NCBI RefSeq assembly: GCF_900116895.1
Contig: NZ_FPCF01000003.1
Location: 62,001 to 126,000, forward strand
Length of the DNA: 64,000 bases
Direction of reading: 5' to 3'
Source of the DNA: Pseudidiomarina donghaiensis
GTDB taxonomy: Bacteria > Pseudomonadota > Gammaproteobacteria > Enterobacterales > Alteromonadaceae
Of the stretch, positions 10,384-18,812 are shown piece by piece (position 1 is the stretch's first letter; every line of letters begins with the position of its first letter). The notes under the pieces were generated by a model. That model made no database searches and was not told where the DNA came from. It saw only the letters and a program-made list of their open reading frames with translations. The translations under genes were made by a program, and so were the position numbers.

Positions 10384-12135
10384 ATGGCAGGTTTAATTCC
10401 TAAGAGCTTTATTCACGATTTAATTGAGCGCGCAGACGTTGTTGAACTTGTGGATAGCCGTGTGCCATTGAAAAAAGCAGGCCGAAATTACCAAGCTTGT
10501 TGCCCATTTCATAATGAAAAATCGCCAAGCTTCACGGTTGCGCCCGACAAACAGTTTTATCATTGCTTCGGTTGCGGCGAGCATGGTAATGCGCTTGATT
10601 TTTTGATGAAGTTTGACGGCTTAGAATTTCCGGAAGCCGTGGAAGAACTGGCACACATGCTGGGCCTTGAAGTACCCCGAGAAACCAGTTCAAATCCGGC
10701 TGCAGATGCGCGCAAGCGTGCTCAAGAAAGCAGTGATTATGAACAAATGGAGCTTGCTGCGAAATTTTTCGCACACCAACTGCGGCAACATTCAAACAGC
10801 ACTCGTGTTATTGAGTATTTGAAAGGCCGCGGTTTAAGCGGTGAAATTGTGAAGCAATTTCAAATTGGCTACGCGCCAGATGGCTGGGACAGTCTCTTAA
10901 GTTCGCTAGGCAAAGATCAGCGCAGCAAAGATCAGTTAGTGGCTCTAAAGCTTGTGAATCGTAATGATCAAGGCCGCTATTATGATTTCTTCCGCGATCG
11001 GGTGATGTTCCCTATACGTGATCGCCGTGGTCGTGTGGTTGGTTTTGGCGGACGTATTCTTGAAGGCGACGGCCCCAAATATTTAAACTCTCCAGAAACA
11101 CGTATCTTCCATAAAGGCCGCGAATTATACGGCTTTTATGAAGCTCGTCAGGCCAACCGAGAGCTGCAACAAGTGGTTATTGTGGAAGGGTATATGGACG
11201 TGGTGGCGTTGGCGCAGGCTGGCATTAGCTACGCAGTAGCCTCACTCGGAACAGCAACCACAACCGAGCAACTGCAAATGTTGTTTCGCGCCACCAGAAA
11301 GGTCGTTTGCTGCTACGACGGCGATCGCGCCGGTCGAGATGCTGCCTGGCGAGCCTTAGAGAACGCCTTACCATTGCTAAACGACGGTATTGAGCTGAGC
11401 TTTTTGTTTTTACCGGACGGAGAAGACCCTGACACCTTAGTGCGCAAAGAGGGTGCTTCAGCTTTTACGGAACGTTTAAACCAGGCGCAAAGTTTTACGG
11501 ATTACTTTTTTGCTCACCTAACAGAAACCATTGATGTGCAGTCAGACGCAGGTAAGTCACTATTATTAAAGCAGGCTAAGCCGCTGATAGAACGTGTAGC
11601 TAGTGAGTTTTACCGCGACACGCTCATGGAGCGTTTAGCGCGCTTGTTACGGCGTGAAACCTCGCAACTTGCAAGCCAGATTAAAGCGCCAACGGCCGCC
11701 AAGGCACCGCAAGATGGACTGAAAATGACGCCCATGCGAAGAGCTATCGGGTTATTGGTACAGCACCCCTACCTAGGCCAAGAAATTCCGCTGCATCATG
11801 AACTTCGCGGCTTAAAACAGCCCGGTATTGAGTTGTTGCTTAAACTACACGAACAAACCCAAGCACAAGCTTTAACCAGTGCTCAGTTGCTCGAATTGTG
11901 GCGCGGCGAGCCTGAAGAAAAAGCACTGCGTCAACTCGCTCGTTGGCAACATCACCTAGAGACCGACCGGGTCAATCAAGAATTTTTTGATATTTTTGCG
12001 TACTTCATTGATCAATTTGTTGAACAGCGAGCCAATGAACTTCTTGAGAAAGAACGCACAGCACCTCTCAACCGCACGGAAAAGCAAGAGTATTTAACCT
12101 TGCTGCAATACCTAAAAGATCGTGAAAAACGCTAA
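10384..12135 (+). CDS. dnaG: DNA primase
   Basis: The start is set at ATG 10384 because MAGLIPKSFIHDLIERAD aligns with the E. coli DnaG N-terminus. The GTG at 10360 would add eight unrelated residues. This gives 583 residues. The zinc-binding CHC2 domain is at the front (CCPFHNEKSPSF and FYHCFGCGEHG). The primase catalytic core follows, with the TOPRIM element VVIVEGYMDVVALAQAG and the CYDGDRAGRDAAWRA acidic motif. A helical C-terminal domain would bind DnaB helicase. It makes RNA primers for replication. The gene follows rpsU after an attenuator. The usual next gene, rpoD, is separated from it by a lipoprotein gene with its own promoter. Confidence 0.98.
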   Translation: MAGLIPKSFIHDLIERADVVELVDSRVPLKKAGRNYQACCPFHNEKSPSFTVAPDKQFYHCFGCGEHGNALDFLMKFDGLEFPEAVEELAHMLGLEVPRETSSNPAADARKRAQESSDYEQMELAAKFFAHQLRQHSNSTRVIEYLKGRGLSGEIVKQFQIGYAPDGWDSLLSSLGKDQRSKDQLVALKLVNRNDQGRYYDFFRDRVMFPIRDRRGRVVGFGGRILEGDGPKYLNSPETRIFHKGRELYGFYEARQANRELQQVVIVEGYMDVVALAQAGISYAVASLGTATTTEQLQMLFRATRKVVCCYDGDRAGRDAAWRALENALPLLNDGIELSFLFLPDGEDPDTLVRKEGASAFTERLNQAQSFTDYFFAHLTETIDVQSDAGKSLLLKQAKPLIERVASEFYRDTLMERLARLLRRETSQLASQIKAPTAAKAPQDGLKMTPMRRAIGLLVQHPYLGQEIPLHHELRGLKQPGIELLLKLHEQTQAQALTSAQLLELWRGEPEEKALRQLARWQHHLETDRVNQEFFDIFAYFIDQFVEQRANELLEKERTAPLNRTEKQEYLTLLQYLKDREKR

Positions 12136-12208
12136 TTAGTTGTGATTTACGAAATTCCAAGGCGCGCAGCAATCTATAAAAAGACTTTATAAACAACAAG
12201 ATACAATA

Positions 12209-12225
12209 TTGGCACATGGTTTGCA
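12209..12225 (+). promoter_or_regulatory. Sigma-54 promoter upstream of the DUF3192 gene
   Basis: TTGGCACATGGTTTGCA matches the RpoN consensus TGGCAC-N5-TTGC with the invariant GG and GC separated by ten bases. Transcription would start near 12236, about 65 bases before the gene. The bound activator is unknown; I see no NtrC-type TGCAC/GTGCA pair in the short upstream region. Confidence 0.75.
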
Positions 12226-12302
12226 TTAAACCACATGAAGACTAAATGAAATAACCATTTAAAATTCAACAGTGCTAATTAAATTAACAACAGGAGTACC
12301 CC

Positions 12303-12686
12303 ATGCACTATATGAAGAGTTTAGCTGTCGCGTCGGTCGCAGTGTTATCGCTAGGTTTGCAAGGTTGTGTTATTGCCGTCAACGGCGATGGTGAAGAATA
12401 CACGACAAGCAGTTATGAAAGCCAGGAAGAGAATAACCGCGAAGCCATTGCTTCATTTACCGATGGTATTGAGTTAGCGGCCGTGCAAAAAGAGATGGGC
12501 ACACCTAACTTTTCAGACTTGGTTACGGTAGACGGTGTTCGTTACCGCGTGCTTTATTATCGTACGCACCGTAAGCATGCTGATGGCAATACCACCCGTG
12601 ATGAATGTACGCCATTAGTGTTTGCAGACGGCGTGTTAATTGGTACGGGTGAACTTGCGTTAGAGCGTATTCCACAGAATAACTGA
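12303..12686 (+). CDS. DUF3192 family lipoprotein
   Basis: A 127-residue protein with a lipoprotein signal peptide ending in LGLQGC (Cys22). The mature domain contains NREAIASFTDGI, RYRVLYYRTHRKHADG, TTRDECTPLVF and GVLIGTGELAL, which I recognise as the DUF3192 pattern. It probably sits in the envelope; its function is unknown. The ribosome site AGGAG is well placed. It lies between dnaG and rpoD and is preceded by a sigma-54-type promoter, so it is likely expressed independently under a specific condition and not as part of the housekeeping operon. Confidence 0.8.
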   Translation: MHYMKSLAVASVAVLSLGLQGCVIAVNGDGEEYTTSSYESQEENNREAIASFTDGIELAAVQKEMGTPNFSDLVTVDGVRYRVLYYRTHRKHADGNTTRDECTPLVFADGVLIGTGELALERIPQNN

Positions 12687-12714
12687 TTAAATTCTGGCTC
12701 AAATCGACAGTATC

Positions 12715-12723
12715 TGCTACAAT
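12715..12723 (+). promoter_or_regulatory. Extended -10 element upstream of rpoD
   Basis: TGCTACAAT is an extended -10 (TGN-TACAAT). The -35 position, 17 bases upstream, is poor (TGGCTC). It would give rpoD its own promoter with a leader of about 115 bases. Confidence 0.45.
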
Positions 12724-12845
12724 TTCCGGTCTTGAATTTTATACCTCACGCACTTATATAAAGGCTGAGCTAAAAAGTCTTTTCATTAAGTCGCCGTAAG
12801 TTTAAGACCGGTTACTTTTCTATTTAAAACAGGTGGTAGATCTGT

Positions 12846-14690
12846 ATGCAGCAGAGTCGTCAATCACAGCTCAGGCTTCTTATTGCCAAAGGCAAGGAGC
12901 AAGGTTATCTCACTTTCTCGGAAGTGAACGATCACCTACCTTCTGAGATCGTTGATTCGGATCAAATCGAAGACATCATCAGCATGATCAATGACATGGG
13001 TATTAAGGTGTTTGAAAACGCACCTGATGCTGATGAATTGATGATGAGCGAAGATACAGCTGATGAAGACGCAGCTGAAGCCGCCGCGCAAGCATTGGCG
13101 AGCGTGGATGGTGAGTTGGGTCGCACCACAGACCCAGTGCGTATGTATATGCGCGAAATGGGTACCGTTGAGCTGTTGACTCGCGAAGGTGAAATCGACA
13201 TTGCGAAGCGCATTGAAGATGGTATTAATCAGGTTCAATGTTCGGTTGCGGAATATCCAGAAGCAATCAATTTCTTATTAGATCAGTGGGACACTTGTGA
13301 AGCCGAAGAAATGCGTCTAACCGACATCATTTCAGGCTTTATCGATCCTAACGAAGTAGACGAAGCCCCTGTTGCAGCGACGCACATCGGTTCAGAACTC
13401 AGCGAAGATCAACTTGAAGACGAAGATGATGACGTTGATGACGACGACGACGATAGTGATGATGATGCGAACGAAGGTGGTATTGACCCAGAATTTGCCC
13501 GCCAAAAATTTGGCGAGCTACGCGATCAGTATGAAAAAACCCGTAAAGCGATAAGCAAGCATGGTCGTGATCACGCAAAAGCACGCACTGAAATCGAAGC
13601 GCTAAGCGACTTGTTTAAACAGTTCCGTTTGGTACCAAAGCAGTTTGATCGCTTGGTGAAAGATATGCGCGACATGATGCATCGTGTGCGTGTGCAAGAG
13701 CGTTTAATCATGAAAATGTGCGTTGAGCAGGCGAACATGCCAAAACGTAATTTCATGAAGCTGTTCGCAGGTAATGAAAATAGCGTGGCATGGCTTGATC
13801 AAGCCATTGCCGATGGCGAAGCTTATTCTGAGTCATTAAGCACTCTGAAGCCAGAGCTTGAGCGCTGCATTCATAAGCTTGCAGAAGTTGAAGTTGAAAC
13901 TGGCTTAACCATTGCGAAAGTTAAAGATATCAACCGTCGTATGTCTATCGGTGAAGCGAAAGCACGCCGAGCGAAAAAAGAAATGGTTGAAGCAAACTTG
14001 CGTTTGGTTATCTCCATTGCGAAAAAATACACCAACCGTGGCTTACAATTCTTGGACTTAATTCAAGAAGGTAACATTGGTTTGATGAAAGCCGTTGATA
14101 AGTTTGAATACCGTCGCGGTTATAAGTTCTCAACCTATGCAACTTGGTGGATTCGTCAGGCGATTACTCGTTCAATTGCAGACCAAGCGCGTACCATTCG
14201 TATTCCGGTGCACATGATCGAAACGATCAACAAGTTGAATCGTATTTCGCGTCAAATGCTACAGGAAATGGGCCGTGAGCCAACGCCAGAGGAATTATCT
14301 GAGCGTATGGTGATGCCAGAAGACAAAATTCGCAAAGTATTGAAAATTGCTAAAGAGCCTATCTCAATGGAGACACCGATTGGTGACGACGAAGATTCGC
14401 ATCTTGGTGATTTCATTGAGGACACAACCCTCGACTTGCCAGTTGATTCTGCCACCGCAGAAAGCTTGCGTAATGCCGTTCGCGAGGTACTTGGTGGCTT
14501 AACTCAACGTGAAGCAAAAGTGCTACGTATGCGTTTCGGTATTGATATGAATACCGACCACACTTTGGAAGAAGTTGGTAAGCAATTTGACGTCACCCGT
14601 GAACGAATTCGTCAGATTGAAGCGAAAGCATTACGTAAATTGCGTCACCCAAGCCGTTCAGAGCAGCTCAAGTCGTTCCTCGACGAATAA
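12846..14690 (+). CDS. rpoD: Primary RNA polymerase sigma factor (sigma-70)
   Basis: A 614-residue housekeeping sigma factor. Region 1.1 is at the front ([20 protein letters not shown]). Region 1.2 holds [20 protein letters not shown]. The non-conserved region carries a very acidic Asp/Glu tract at about residues 190-210. Regions 2.3-2.4 include [18 protein letters not shown]. Region 4.2 has [20 protein letters not shown]. The protein ends [10 protein letters not shown], as in E. coli. It directs most transcription in growing cells. Length and domain order are normal. The gene is in conserved order after rpsU and dnaG but is separated from them by the DUF3192 gene. Confidence 0.99.
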   Translation: MQQSRQSQLRLLIAKGKEQGYLTFSEVNDHLPSEIVDSDQIEDIISMINDMGIKVFENAPDADELMMSEDTADEDAAEAAAQALASVDGELGRTTDPVRMYMREMGTVELLTREGEIDIAKRIEDGINQVQCSVAEYPEAINFLLDQWDTCEAEEMRLTDIISGFIDPNEVDEAPVAATHIGSELSEDQLEDEDDDVDDDDDDSDDDANEGGIDPEFARQKFGELRDQYEKTRKAISKHGRDHAKARTEIEALSDLFKQFRLVPKQFDRLVKDMRDMMHRVRVQERLIMKMCVEQANMPKRNFMKLFAGNENSVAWLDQAIADGEAYSESLSTLKPELERCIHKLAEVEVETGLTIAKVKDINRRMSIGEAKARRAKKEMVEANLRLVISIAKKYTNRGLQFLDLIQEGNIGLMKAVDKFEYRRGYKFSTYATWWIRQAITRSIADQARTIRIPVHMIETINKLNRISRQMLQEMGREPTPEELSERMVMPEDKIRKVLKIAKEPISMETPIGDDEDSHLGDFIEDTTLDLPVDSATAESLRNAVREVLGGLTQREAKVLRMRFGIDMNTDHTLEEVGKQFDVTRERIRQIEAKALRKLRHPSRSEQLKSFLDE

Positions 14691-14741
14691 GCCTGTAAAT
14701 AATCTGAACGTTTGTAGGTAAAAAACGTCTTAAGAAGCTCT

Positions 14742-14765
14742 AGCCCTTGCGGTTAGGGCTTTTTT
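14742..14765 (+). terminator. Terminator after rpoD
   Basis: AGCCCT (14742-14747) pairs with AGGGCT (14755-14760) around a short loop and runs into TTTTT. Confidence 0.85.
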
Positions 14766-14821
14766 ATTTTTAGCGCGAATTTTGTTAAAATAACGCCTAA
14801 CTTCGCTGAAAAGGATGAAAT

Positions 14822-15616
14822 ATGATCGCAGTTGATCAGAACAACACCGAAAAACAGCAACCGCGTCGAATTATCGATGCCCATTTTCATATCTACAACG
14901 ACTCGTTTCCGTTGATAGAGAATCAAGGCTTTCTGCCTGCACCGTTTTCCATTGAAGATTATAAGTATCGTACGCAAAACCTAAACGTCGTAGGTGGCGT
15001 GATAGTTTCTGGCTCTGTGCAGGGCTTTGACCAAAGCTATTTGAAGTCAGCATTGGCCGACATGGGCGATCAGTTTGTCGGAATAACAAACTTACCGAGT
15101 AGCGTATCAGACGAAGAAATTCTGAAGCTTCGCGATCACGGCATTCGTGGTATTCGGGTAAATCTCAAACGTGGCGTTGTGAGTGGTTTAGATAACTTGG
15201 TCGATTTTGGTCTGCGCATCTGGGACTTAGCCGGTTGGCACCTCGAAATGTACGTCGACAGTCGTGAACTTGACGAAGTGGTTCCTAAGCTACTAAAACT
15301 TCCGAAGGCCTCCGTTGATCACTTGGGTATGGCGCGCTCAGGTTTGTCGCAAGTGCAAAAACTGGCCGAGAATGGTGTACACATTAAGGCGAGTGGCTTT
15401 GGGCGTACCGAAGTTGATGTTGCGAAGGCGGTAAAGTCGCTGTACGCCATTAATCCAGACTGTTTGATGTTCGGTACCGATTTACCATCAACGCGCGCTG
15501 AGCGTCCGTTCAATGTGCGTGACATTGAAACTGTGTGCGAAGCCTTAGCCGATGACCAGGCTATTGATAAAGTGTTTGCCGGCAATGCGGCAGACTTTTA
15601 CCATATAAACCTGTAA
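14822..15616 (+). CDS. Amidohydrolase-family (PF04909-type) metal-dependent hydrolase
   Basis: A 264-residue protein with the pattern of a TIM-barrel amidohydrolase. It has an N-terminal HxH metal motif in IDAHFHIYND, a lone His in the middle (ASVDHLGMA), and an Asp near the end (LMFGTDLPSTRAERPF). This order matches the amidohydrolase-2 group, which includes 2-pyrone-4,6-dicarboxylate lactonase. A lactonase or hydrolase of a small carboxylic ring compound is possible, but the substrate cannot be told. The start has an AAAGGA site. It appears monocistronic, following rpoD and preceding the tRNA gene. Confidence 0.75.
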   Translation: MIAVDQNNTEKQQPRRIIDAHFHIYNDSFPLIENQGFLPAPFSIEDYKYRTQNLNVVGGVIVSGSVQGFDQSYLKSALADMGDQFVGITNLPSSVSDEEILKLRDHGIRGIRVNLKRGVVSGLDNLVDFGLRIWDLAGWHLEMYVDSRELDEVVPKLLKLPKASVDHLGMARSGLSQVQKLAENGVHIKASGFGRTEVDVAKAVKSLYAINPDCLMFGTDLPSTRAERPFNVRDIETVCEALADDQAIDKVFAGNAADFYHINL

Positions 15617-15635
15617 AAAAACCCCGTTTGGGGTC

Positions 15636-15664
15636 ATGACAAGCGGGCCGAAATTTCATATACT
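15636..15664 (+). promoter_or_regulatory. Promoter of the tRNA-Ile2 gene
   Basis: ATGACA (15636-15641) and TATACT (15659-15664) are 17 bases apart. The following bases (TGCGCCCGC) form a GC-rich discriminator, as in stringently controlled stable RNA promoters. The predicted start is about 40 bases before the tRNA. Confidence 0.65.
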
Positions 15665-15709
15665 TGCGCCCGCTTTGTTAATCCGAAGGGATTAACCACC
15701 TTCCTGAAT

Positions 15710-15785
15710 GGCCCCTTAGCTCAGTGGTTAGAGCAGCCGACTCATAATCGGTTGGTCCCCAGTTCAAATCTGGGAGGGGCCACCA
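15710..15785 (+). tRNA. tRNA-Ile (anticodon CAT, lysidine-type Ile2)
   Basis: A 76-base tRNA with encoded CCA. The acceptor stem is GGCCCCT/AGGGGCC, the D arm carries TAGCTCAGTGGTTAGAGCA, the anticodon loop is CTCATAA with CAT at 15743-15745, and the T arm carries GTTCAAATC. The acceptor stem and D arm match E. coli tRNA-Ile2 (ileX) and not the elongator or initiator tRNA-Met. C34 is therefore expected to be changed to lysidine by TilS to read AUA. The call over tRNA-Met is strong but rests on remembered E. coli sequences. Confidence 0.93.
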
Positions 15786-15809
15786 TGAATCCAACCTCTT
15801 GGAACTCAA

Positions 15810-16361
15810 ATGGCACTGCAAGCAACTCCATATAAAATCACTCTCGATATTTCTGATACCGATCGTGGCGTTTATGAAAGCGTAAAGTTTACCGTTGCCC
15901 GTCATCCGTCTGAGACAGAAATTAGACTCGCCTCGCGTATATTAGCTTACGCAATTTTCTACCACCCACAGCTAGCTTTTGGGCGCGGCCTTTCTGATAG
16001 TGATGAAGCTGCTTTGTGGGAGATTGATTTAACGGGAGAGATACAGCATTGGATTGATGTTGGTCAACCCGATGCGGAGCGTGTCATTAAAGCTAGCCGC
16101 CGAGCACCACAAATGTCGGTGGTCGTTTATGGCAACGCACGATTATGGCGAGAAAAAACAATCCTACAGTTTGGACATTTAGATAATGTGCGTGTGCTAG
16201 CTTTAGCACAAGAAGAATTAGCCATTATTGCTGCCAAGTTGACACGATCAACACATTGGGGCGTAATGATTAGCGATGCCCAGTTGTATATTAGCGACGG
16301 TGATCAACAAATGCCCCTGCCGTTAGAGTGTTGGCATGGTGAACTACCAACTGCGCCATAA
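15810..16361 (+). CDS. yaeQ: YaeQ family protein
   Basis: A 183-residue protein that matches YaeQ along its length. It starts MALQATPYKITLDISDTDRG and has HPSETEIRLASRILAYAIFY, ARLWREKTILQFG and a C-terminal LPLECWHG. YaeQ has a compact PD-(D/E)XK nuclease-like fold. The E. coli protein was reported to compensate for loss of RfaH, but the molecular activity is unclear. The gene starts 24 bases after the tRNA, so it may be read through from the tRNA promoter. Confidence 0.9.
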   Translation: MALQATPYKITLDISDTDRGVYESVKFTVARHPSETEIRLASRILAYAIFYHPQLAFGRGLSDSDEAALWEIDLTGEIQHWIDVGQPDAERVIKASRRAPQMSVVVYGNARLWREKTILQFGHLDNVRVLALAQEELAIIAAKLTRSTHWGVMISDAQLYISDGDQQMPLPLECWHGELPTAP

Positions 16362-16399
16362 TATTGCCAACGTCACTTGTGAACAGTAAAACCGAGCAG

Positions 16400-16449
16400 T
16401 GTCGTGTCACTGTCATACGACAATGGTGCAACTGACGCTTAACTGTCGT
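16400..16449. promoter_or_regulatory. Three TGTCGT/ACGACA elements upstream of the membrane XRE operon
   Basis: TGTCGT (16400-16405), ACGACA (16417-16422) and TGTCGT (16444-16449) alternate in orientation within 50 bases, about 70-115 bases before the start of the operon. They could be operator half-sites for the XRE regulator encoded downstream. This is inference from arrangement only. Confidence 0.3.
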
Positions 16450-16515
16450 CACACATTGCAGTAGGCCATGCTGTAATACGGTTATCTAAACTTGATAACT
16501 GCGAAGGAAATACCT

Positions 16516-16938
16516 ATGACCACTTCAGATATGACCAAACCCAATCACAGTGTTAGCTTCTTTGATATTGGCGACCATGTTATTCGCGTGGAAGCATCCT
16601 ATTTAACCGGCAAAGAATCTGTTTATGTCGACGATAAGCTAATTTCTGAAAAACTAACCTGGCGCTTTACCTCAGAACACAACTTTGAGTTAGAGGGCAA
16701 GCAGATAAGAGTACGCTTGAAAGTAGGGAACCTATTCACGGGGCCAGTTTCAATTACCTTGTGGGTAAATGGCGAAGAAATTGACTCAGATGTTTGGAAT
16801 ATGAAGCGTATTCTAAAAACCACAGGCAGCAGCCAAAATTGGTGGAAAACCATACTTACTATTTTTGTCTTAGGGCTTATTGGCGGTGTTATCGGCTATT
16901 TTATTGGCGGCGCTTTAGCCACTGCGTTAAAAGGGTAA
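16516..16938 (+). CDS. Small beta-rich membrane protein with C-terminal anchor
   Basis: The start is placed at ATG 16516, which has AAGGA eight bases upstream; the in-frame TTG at 16492 is less likely. This gives 140 residues. Residues 10-105 are strand-rich (IRVEASYLTGKESVYVDDKL, FELEGKQIRVRLKVG). The VYVDDKLISEKLTWRF stretch faintly recalls FAIM-like beta domains, which I note as a weak impression. Residues 112-140 form one transmembrane helix with small-residue spacing (GLIGGVIGYFIGGALATAL) suited to helix packing. The next gene, six bases on, encodes an XRE protein that also has a C-terminal membrane helix. Function unknown. Confidence 0.65.
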   Translation: MTTSDMTKPNHSVSFFDIGDHVIRVEASYLTGKESVYVDDKLISEKLTWRFTSEHNFELEGKQIRVRLKVGNLFTGPVSITLWVNGEEIDSDVWNMKRILKTTGSSQNWWKTILTIFVLGLIGGVIGYFIGGALATALKG

Positions 16939-16944
16939 GTTACC

Positions 16945-17253
16945 ATGCAATTGAACGGTTCATTTATTCGTGAAACGCGCACTGAGCGAGGCTGGACGCA
17001 GCAACAGCTCGCCGATATTTGTGGTTTGAGTTTACGTACTATTCAACGGGTCGAGCTGCATGGTATTGCCTCGCTTGAAACCAGTAAGGCGCTAGCGAGT
17101 GCTTTTGAAATTGAGCGTACTGAGCTTGAACAATTGGAGCCAACTAACGTTCAGCCGAAAGCGAATTTGTCTGCGATGCCAATGTGGTTATTAGCCATGA
17201 CATTTATATCCGGCCTTTTAACTGGGATGGTTGCTATTAAGTTGCTGACATAG
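16945..17253 (+). CDS. XRE-type helix-turn-helix protein with C-terminal transmembrane helix
   Basis: A 102-residue protein. Residues 5-62 form a lambda-repressor-like HTH (IRETRTERGWTQQQLADICG, LSLRTIQRVELHG). Residues about 78-100 form a hydrophobic helix (MPMWLLAMTFISGLLTGMVA), so the DNA-binding domain is probably tethered to the inner membrane with its N-terminus in the cytoplasm. It forms a tight operon with the preceding membrane protein, six bases apart, and is closed by a terminator. The two may form a membrane-bound regulatory pair. The HTH call is strong; the targets are unknown. Confidence 0.8.
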   Translation: MQLNGSFIRETRTERGWTQQQLADICGLSLRTIQRVELHGIASLETSKALASAFEIERTELEQLEPTNVQPKANLSAMPMWLLAMTFISGLLTGMVAIKLLT

Positions 17254-17267
17254 CCCTCCTTACACTT

Positions 17268-17299
17268 GAGCAGCCATGAACGGCTGCTCACCCTTTTTT
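17268..17299 (+). terminator. Terminator after the membrane XRE operon
   Basis: GAGCAGCC (17268-17275) pairs perfectly with GGCTGCTC (17282-17289) around a six-base loop, followed by ACCC and six T residues. Confidence 0.88.
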
Positions 17300-17414
17300 C
17301 TTTGATATCTGTCAAACAAGTCTATTCATTCGGTTAAAAAATCTCTAAAGTGTAGCCACGACTTTTTTCGGGTCTGTTTCATATTATAAAAAGATAATAA
17401 CGAGCTAATAAATT

Positions 17415-18761
17415 ATGACGGCAATGACAGAGAACCGTGGATCTTGGGGATCAAAAATCGGGTTTATTTTCGCTGCAGCAGGTTCTGCAGTTGGGTTGGG
17501 TGCTATTTGGAAGTTTCCATACATTGCTGGTGAGAACGGCGGTGGGGTGTTTCTTCTGGTTTATTTAGCCTGCGTATTTAGTGTGGGCGCTGTCATGATG
17601 TTGTCAGAAATGATGATTGGCCGACATGCCAACAAATCAGCGACATCAGCATATCGCGCACTTGGTGGCGGTAAGTGGCATTACGCCGGTTGGATTTCGG
17701 TGTTGTGTGTGTTTCTTATTCTTGGCTTTTATTCGGTTGTCGGCGGCTGGACTATCGCCTATGTGTTCGAAGCTGTACGCGGTGATGTCTTGACTACTGA
17801 CGGAGCCGAGCTAGAAGCGGCGTTCACCAGCTTCATTGGCGCGCCATTACCGGCCATGGTTTATACCTTCTTATTCTTGTCGATCACCGCGGGTATTGTT
17901 ATTGCCGGTGTGCAATCAGGCATTGAGCGTATTTGTAAAATTCTCATGCCGACCTTGTTTGTGCTGATGCTATTTTTAGTGGTGCGCAGCTTAATGCTAC
18001 CGGGTGCCATTGACGGCTTGATGTATTTAATTACGCCAGAGTGGTCAAAGCTAAGCATGCGTATGGTGCTTGATGCACTGGGCCTAGCGGTATTTTCATT
18101 GTCAGTGGGTGCTGGCTTGATGATTGCCTATGGCTCATACTTGGGTAAAGAAACACGGGTGATCAACTCAGGTCTGTGGATTGCCTTTCTAGCGATTATG
18201 GCGTCAATTCTGGCTGGCTTAATGATTTTGCCGGCGGTATTTGCCTTTGACGTTGACCCAGCGGCAGGCCCAGGTTTGACCTTTATCACCATGCCAGCGT
18301 TGTTTGCGCAAATGGCTGGTGGCCAGTTCTTAGCCATCGTCTTTTTCTTATTGTTGTTGTTTGCTGCAATTACCTCGTCTATTTCTATTCTTGAGCCGGT
18401 GGTTGCTTTCTTGATTGACGAATACAACATTGCCCGCAAAAAAGCCACGTTATGGGTCGCTGGCACTAACTTTTTAGTGCTAGGTATTCCAGCCGCGTTG
18501 AGCTTTGGTGCTATGGCCGAAGGCATTAGTATTTTTGGTAAAACGCCGTTTGATATTATGGACTTTATCGCCTCGAATATTCTCATGCCGTTAGGCGGCA
18601 TGCTCGCGGCAGTATTTGTCGGCTGGCGCATTTGGCCGGTTATTCGTGGTGAACTTGAAAAAGAGTGCCCGAACTGGTGTATCAAAGTCTTCCGTTTTAT
18701 TGCCGGTATTATGTCGCCGGTATTAATTGCGGCGGTAGCTTATTTCTTAATCTTTGCCTAA
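17415..18761 (+). CDS. Neurotransmitter:sodium symporter (NSS/SNF) family transporter
   Basis: A 448-residue inner-membrane protein with about eleven hydrophobic helices, the usual length for bacterial NSS proteins such as LeuT, MhsT and TnaT. The N-terminal GSKIGFIFAAAGSAVGLGAIWKFPY motif is diagnostic: it holds the unwound TM1 that binds sodium and substrate. GENGGGVFLLVYL follows. These carriers import amino acids or related amines with sodium. The exact substrate is not readable from the sequence. It appears monocistronic, closed by a bidirectional terminator shared with the convergent OsmC-YcaO gene. The ribosome site before ATG 17415 is weak; ATG 17424 is an alternative start. Confidence 0.92.
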   Translation: MTAMTENRGSWGSKIGFIFAAAGSAVGLGAIWKFPYIAGENGGGVFLLVYLACVFSVGAVMMLSEMMIGRHANKSATSAYRALGGGKWHYAGWISVLCVFLILGFYSVVGGWTIAYVFEAVRGDVLTTDGAELEAAFTSFIGAPLPAMVYTFLFLSITAGIVIAGVQSGIERICKILMPTLFVLMLFLVVRSLMLPGAIDGLMYLITPEWSKLSMRMVLDALGLAVFSLSVGAGLMIAYGSYLGKETRVINSGLWIAFLAIMASILAGLMILPAVFAFDVDPAAGPGLTFITMPALFAQMAGGQFLAIVFFLLLLFAAITSSISILEPVVAFLIDEYNIARKKATLWVAGTNFLVLGIPAALSFGAMAEGISIFGKTPFDIMDFIASNILMPLGGMLAAVFVGWRIWPVIRGELEKECPNWCIKVFRFIAGIMSPVLIAAVAYFLIFA

Positions 18762-18775
18762 GCGTACTTAGGGTT

Positions 18776-18812
18776 AAAAAAAACGGGCCTATTTGAAAGG
18801 CCCGTTTTTTTA
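18776..18812. terminator. Bidirectional terminator between NSS transporter and OsmC-YcaO gene
   Basis: A-rich arm, CGGGCCT (18784-18790), seven-base loop, AGGCCCG (18798-18804) and a T-run. The A/T tracts on both sides fit use from both convergent genes. Its 3' end touches the stop of the minus-strand gene at 18810. Confidence 0.9.

Noticed and set aside
15619-15637. CCCC-GTTT-GGGG hairpin after the amidohydrolase gene as terminator
   Set aside because: The plus strand has no T-run after the stem; the only T-run is on the minus strand where no gene leads into it. Four-base stem is weak.
15710-15785. Calling the CAT-anticodon tRNA a tRNA-Met
   Set aside because: The acceptor stem GGCCCCT/AGGGGCC and D arm match tRNA-Ile2 and differ from elongator and initiator tRNA-Met.
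18128-18685. Long open frame of 185 codons on the minus strand inside the NSS transporter gene
   Set aside because: It is antisense to a clear membrane transporter, has a Lys/Ala/Ile-rich composition expected from reversed hydrophobic codons and no ribosome site or family resemblance.
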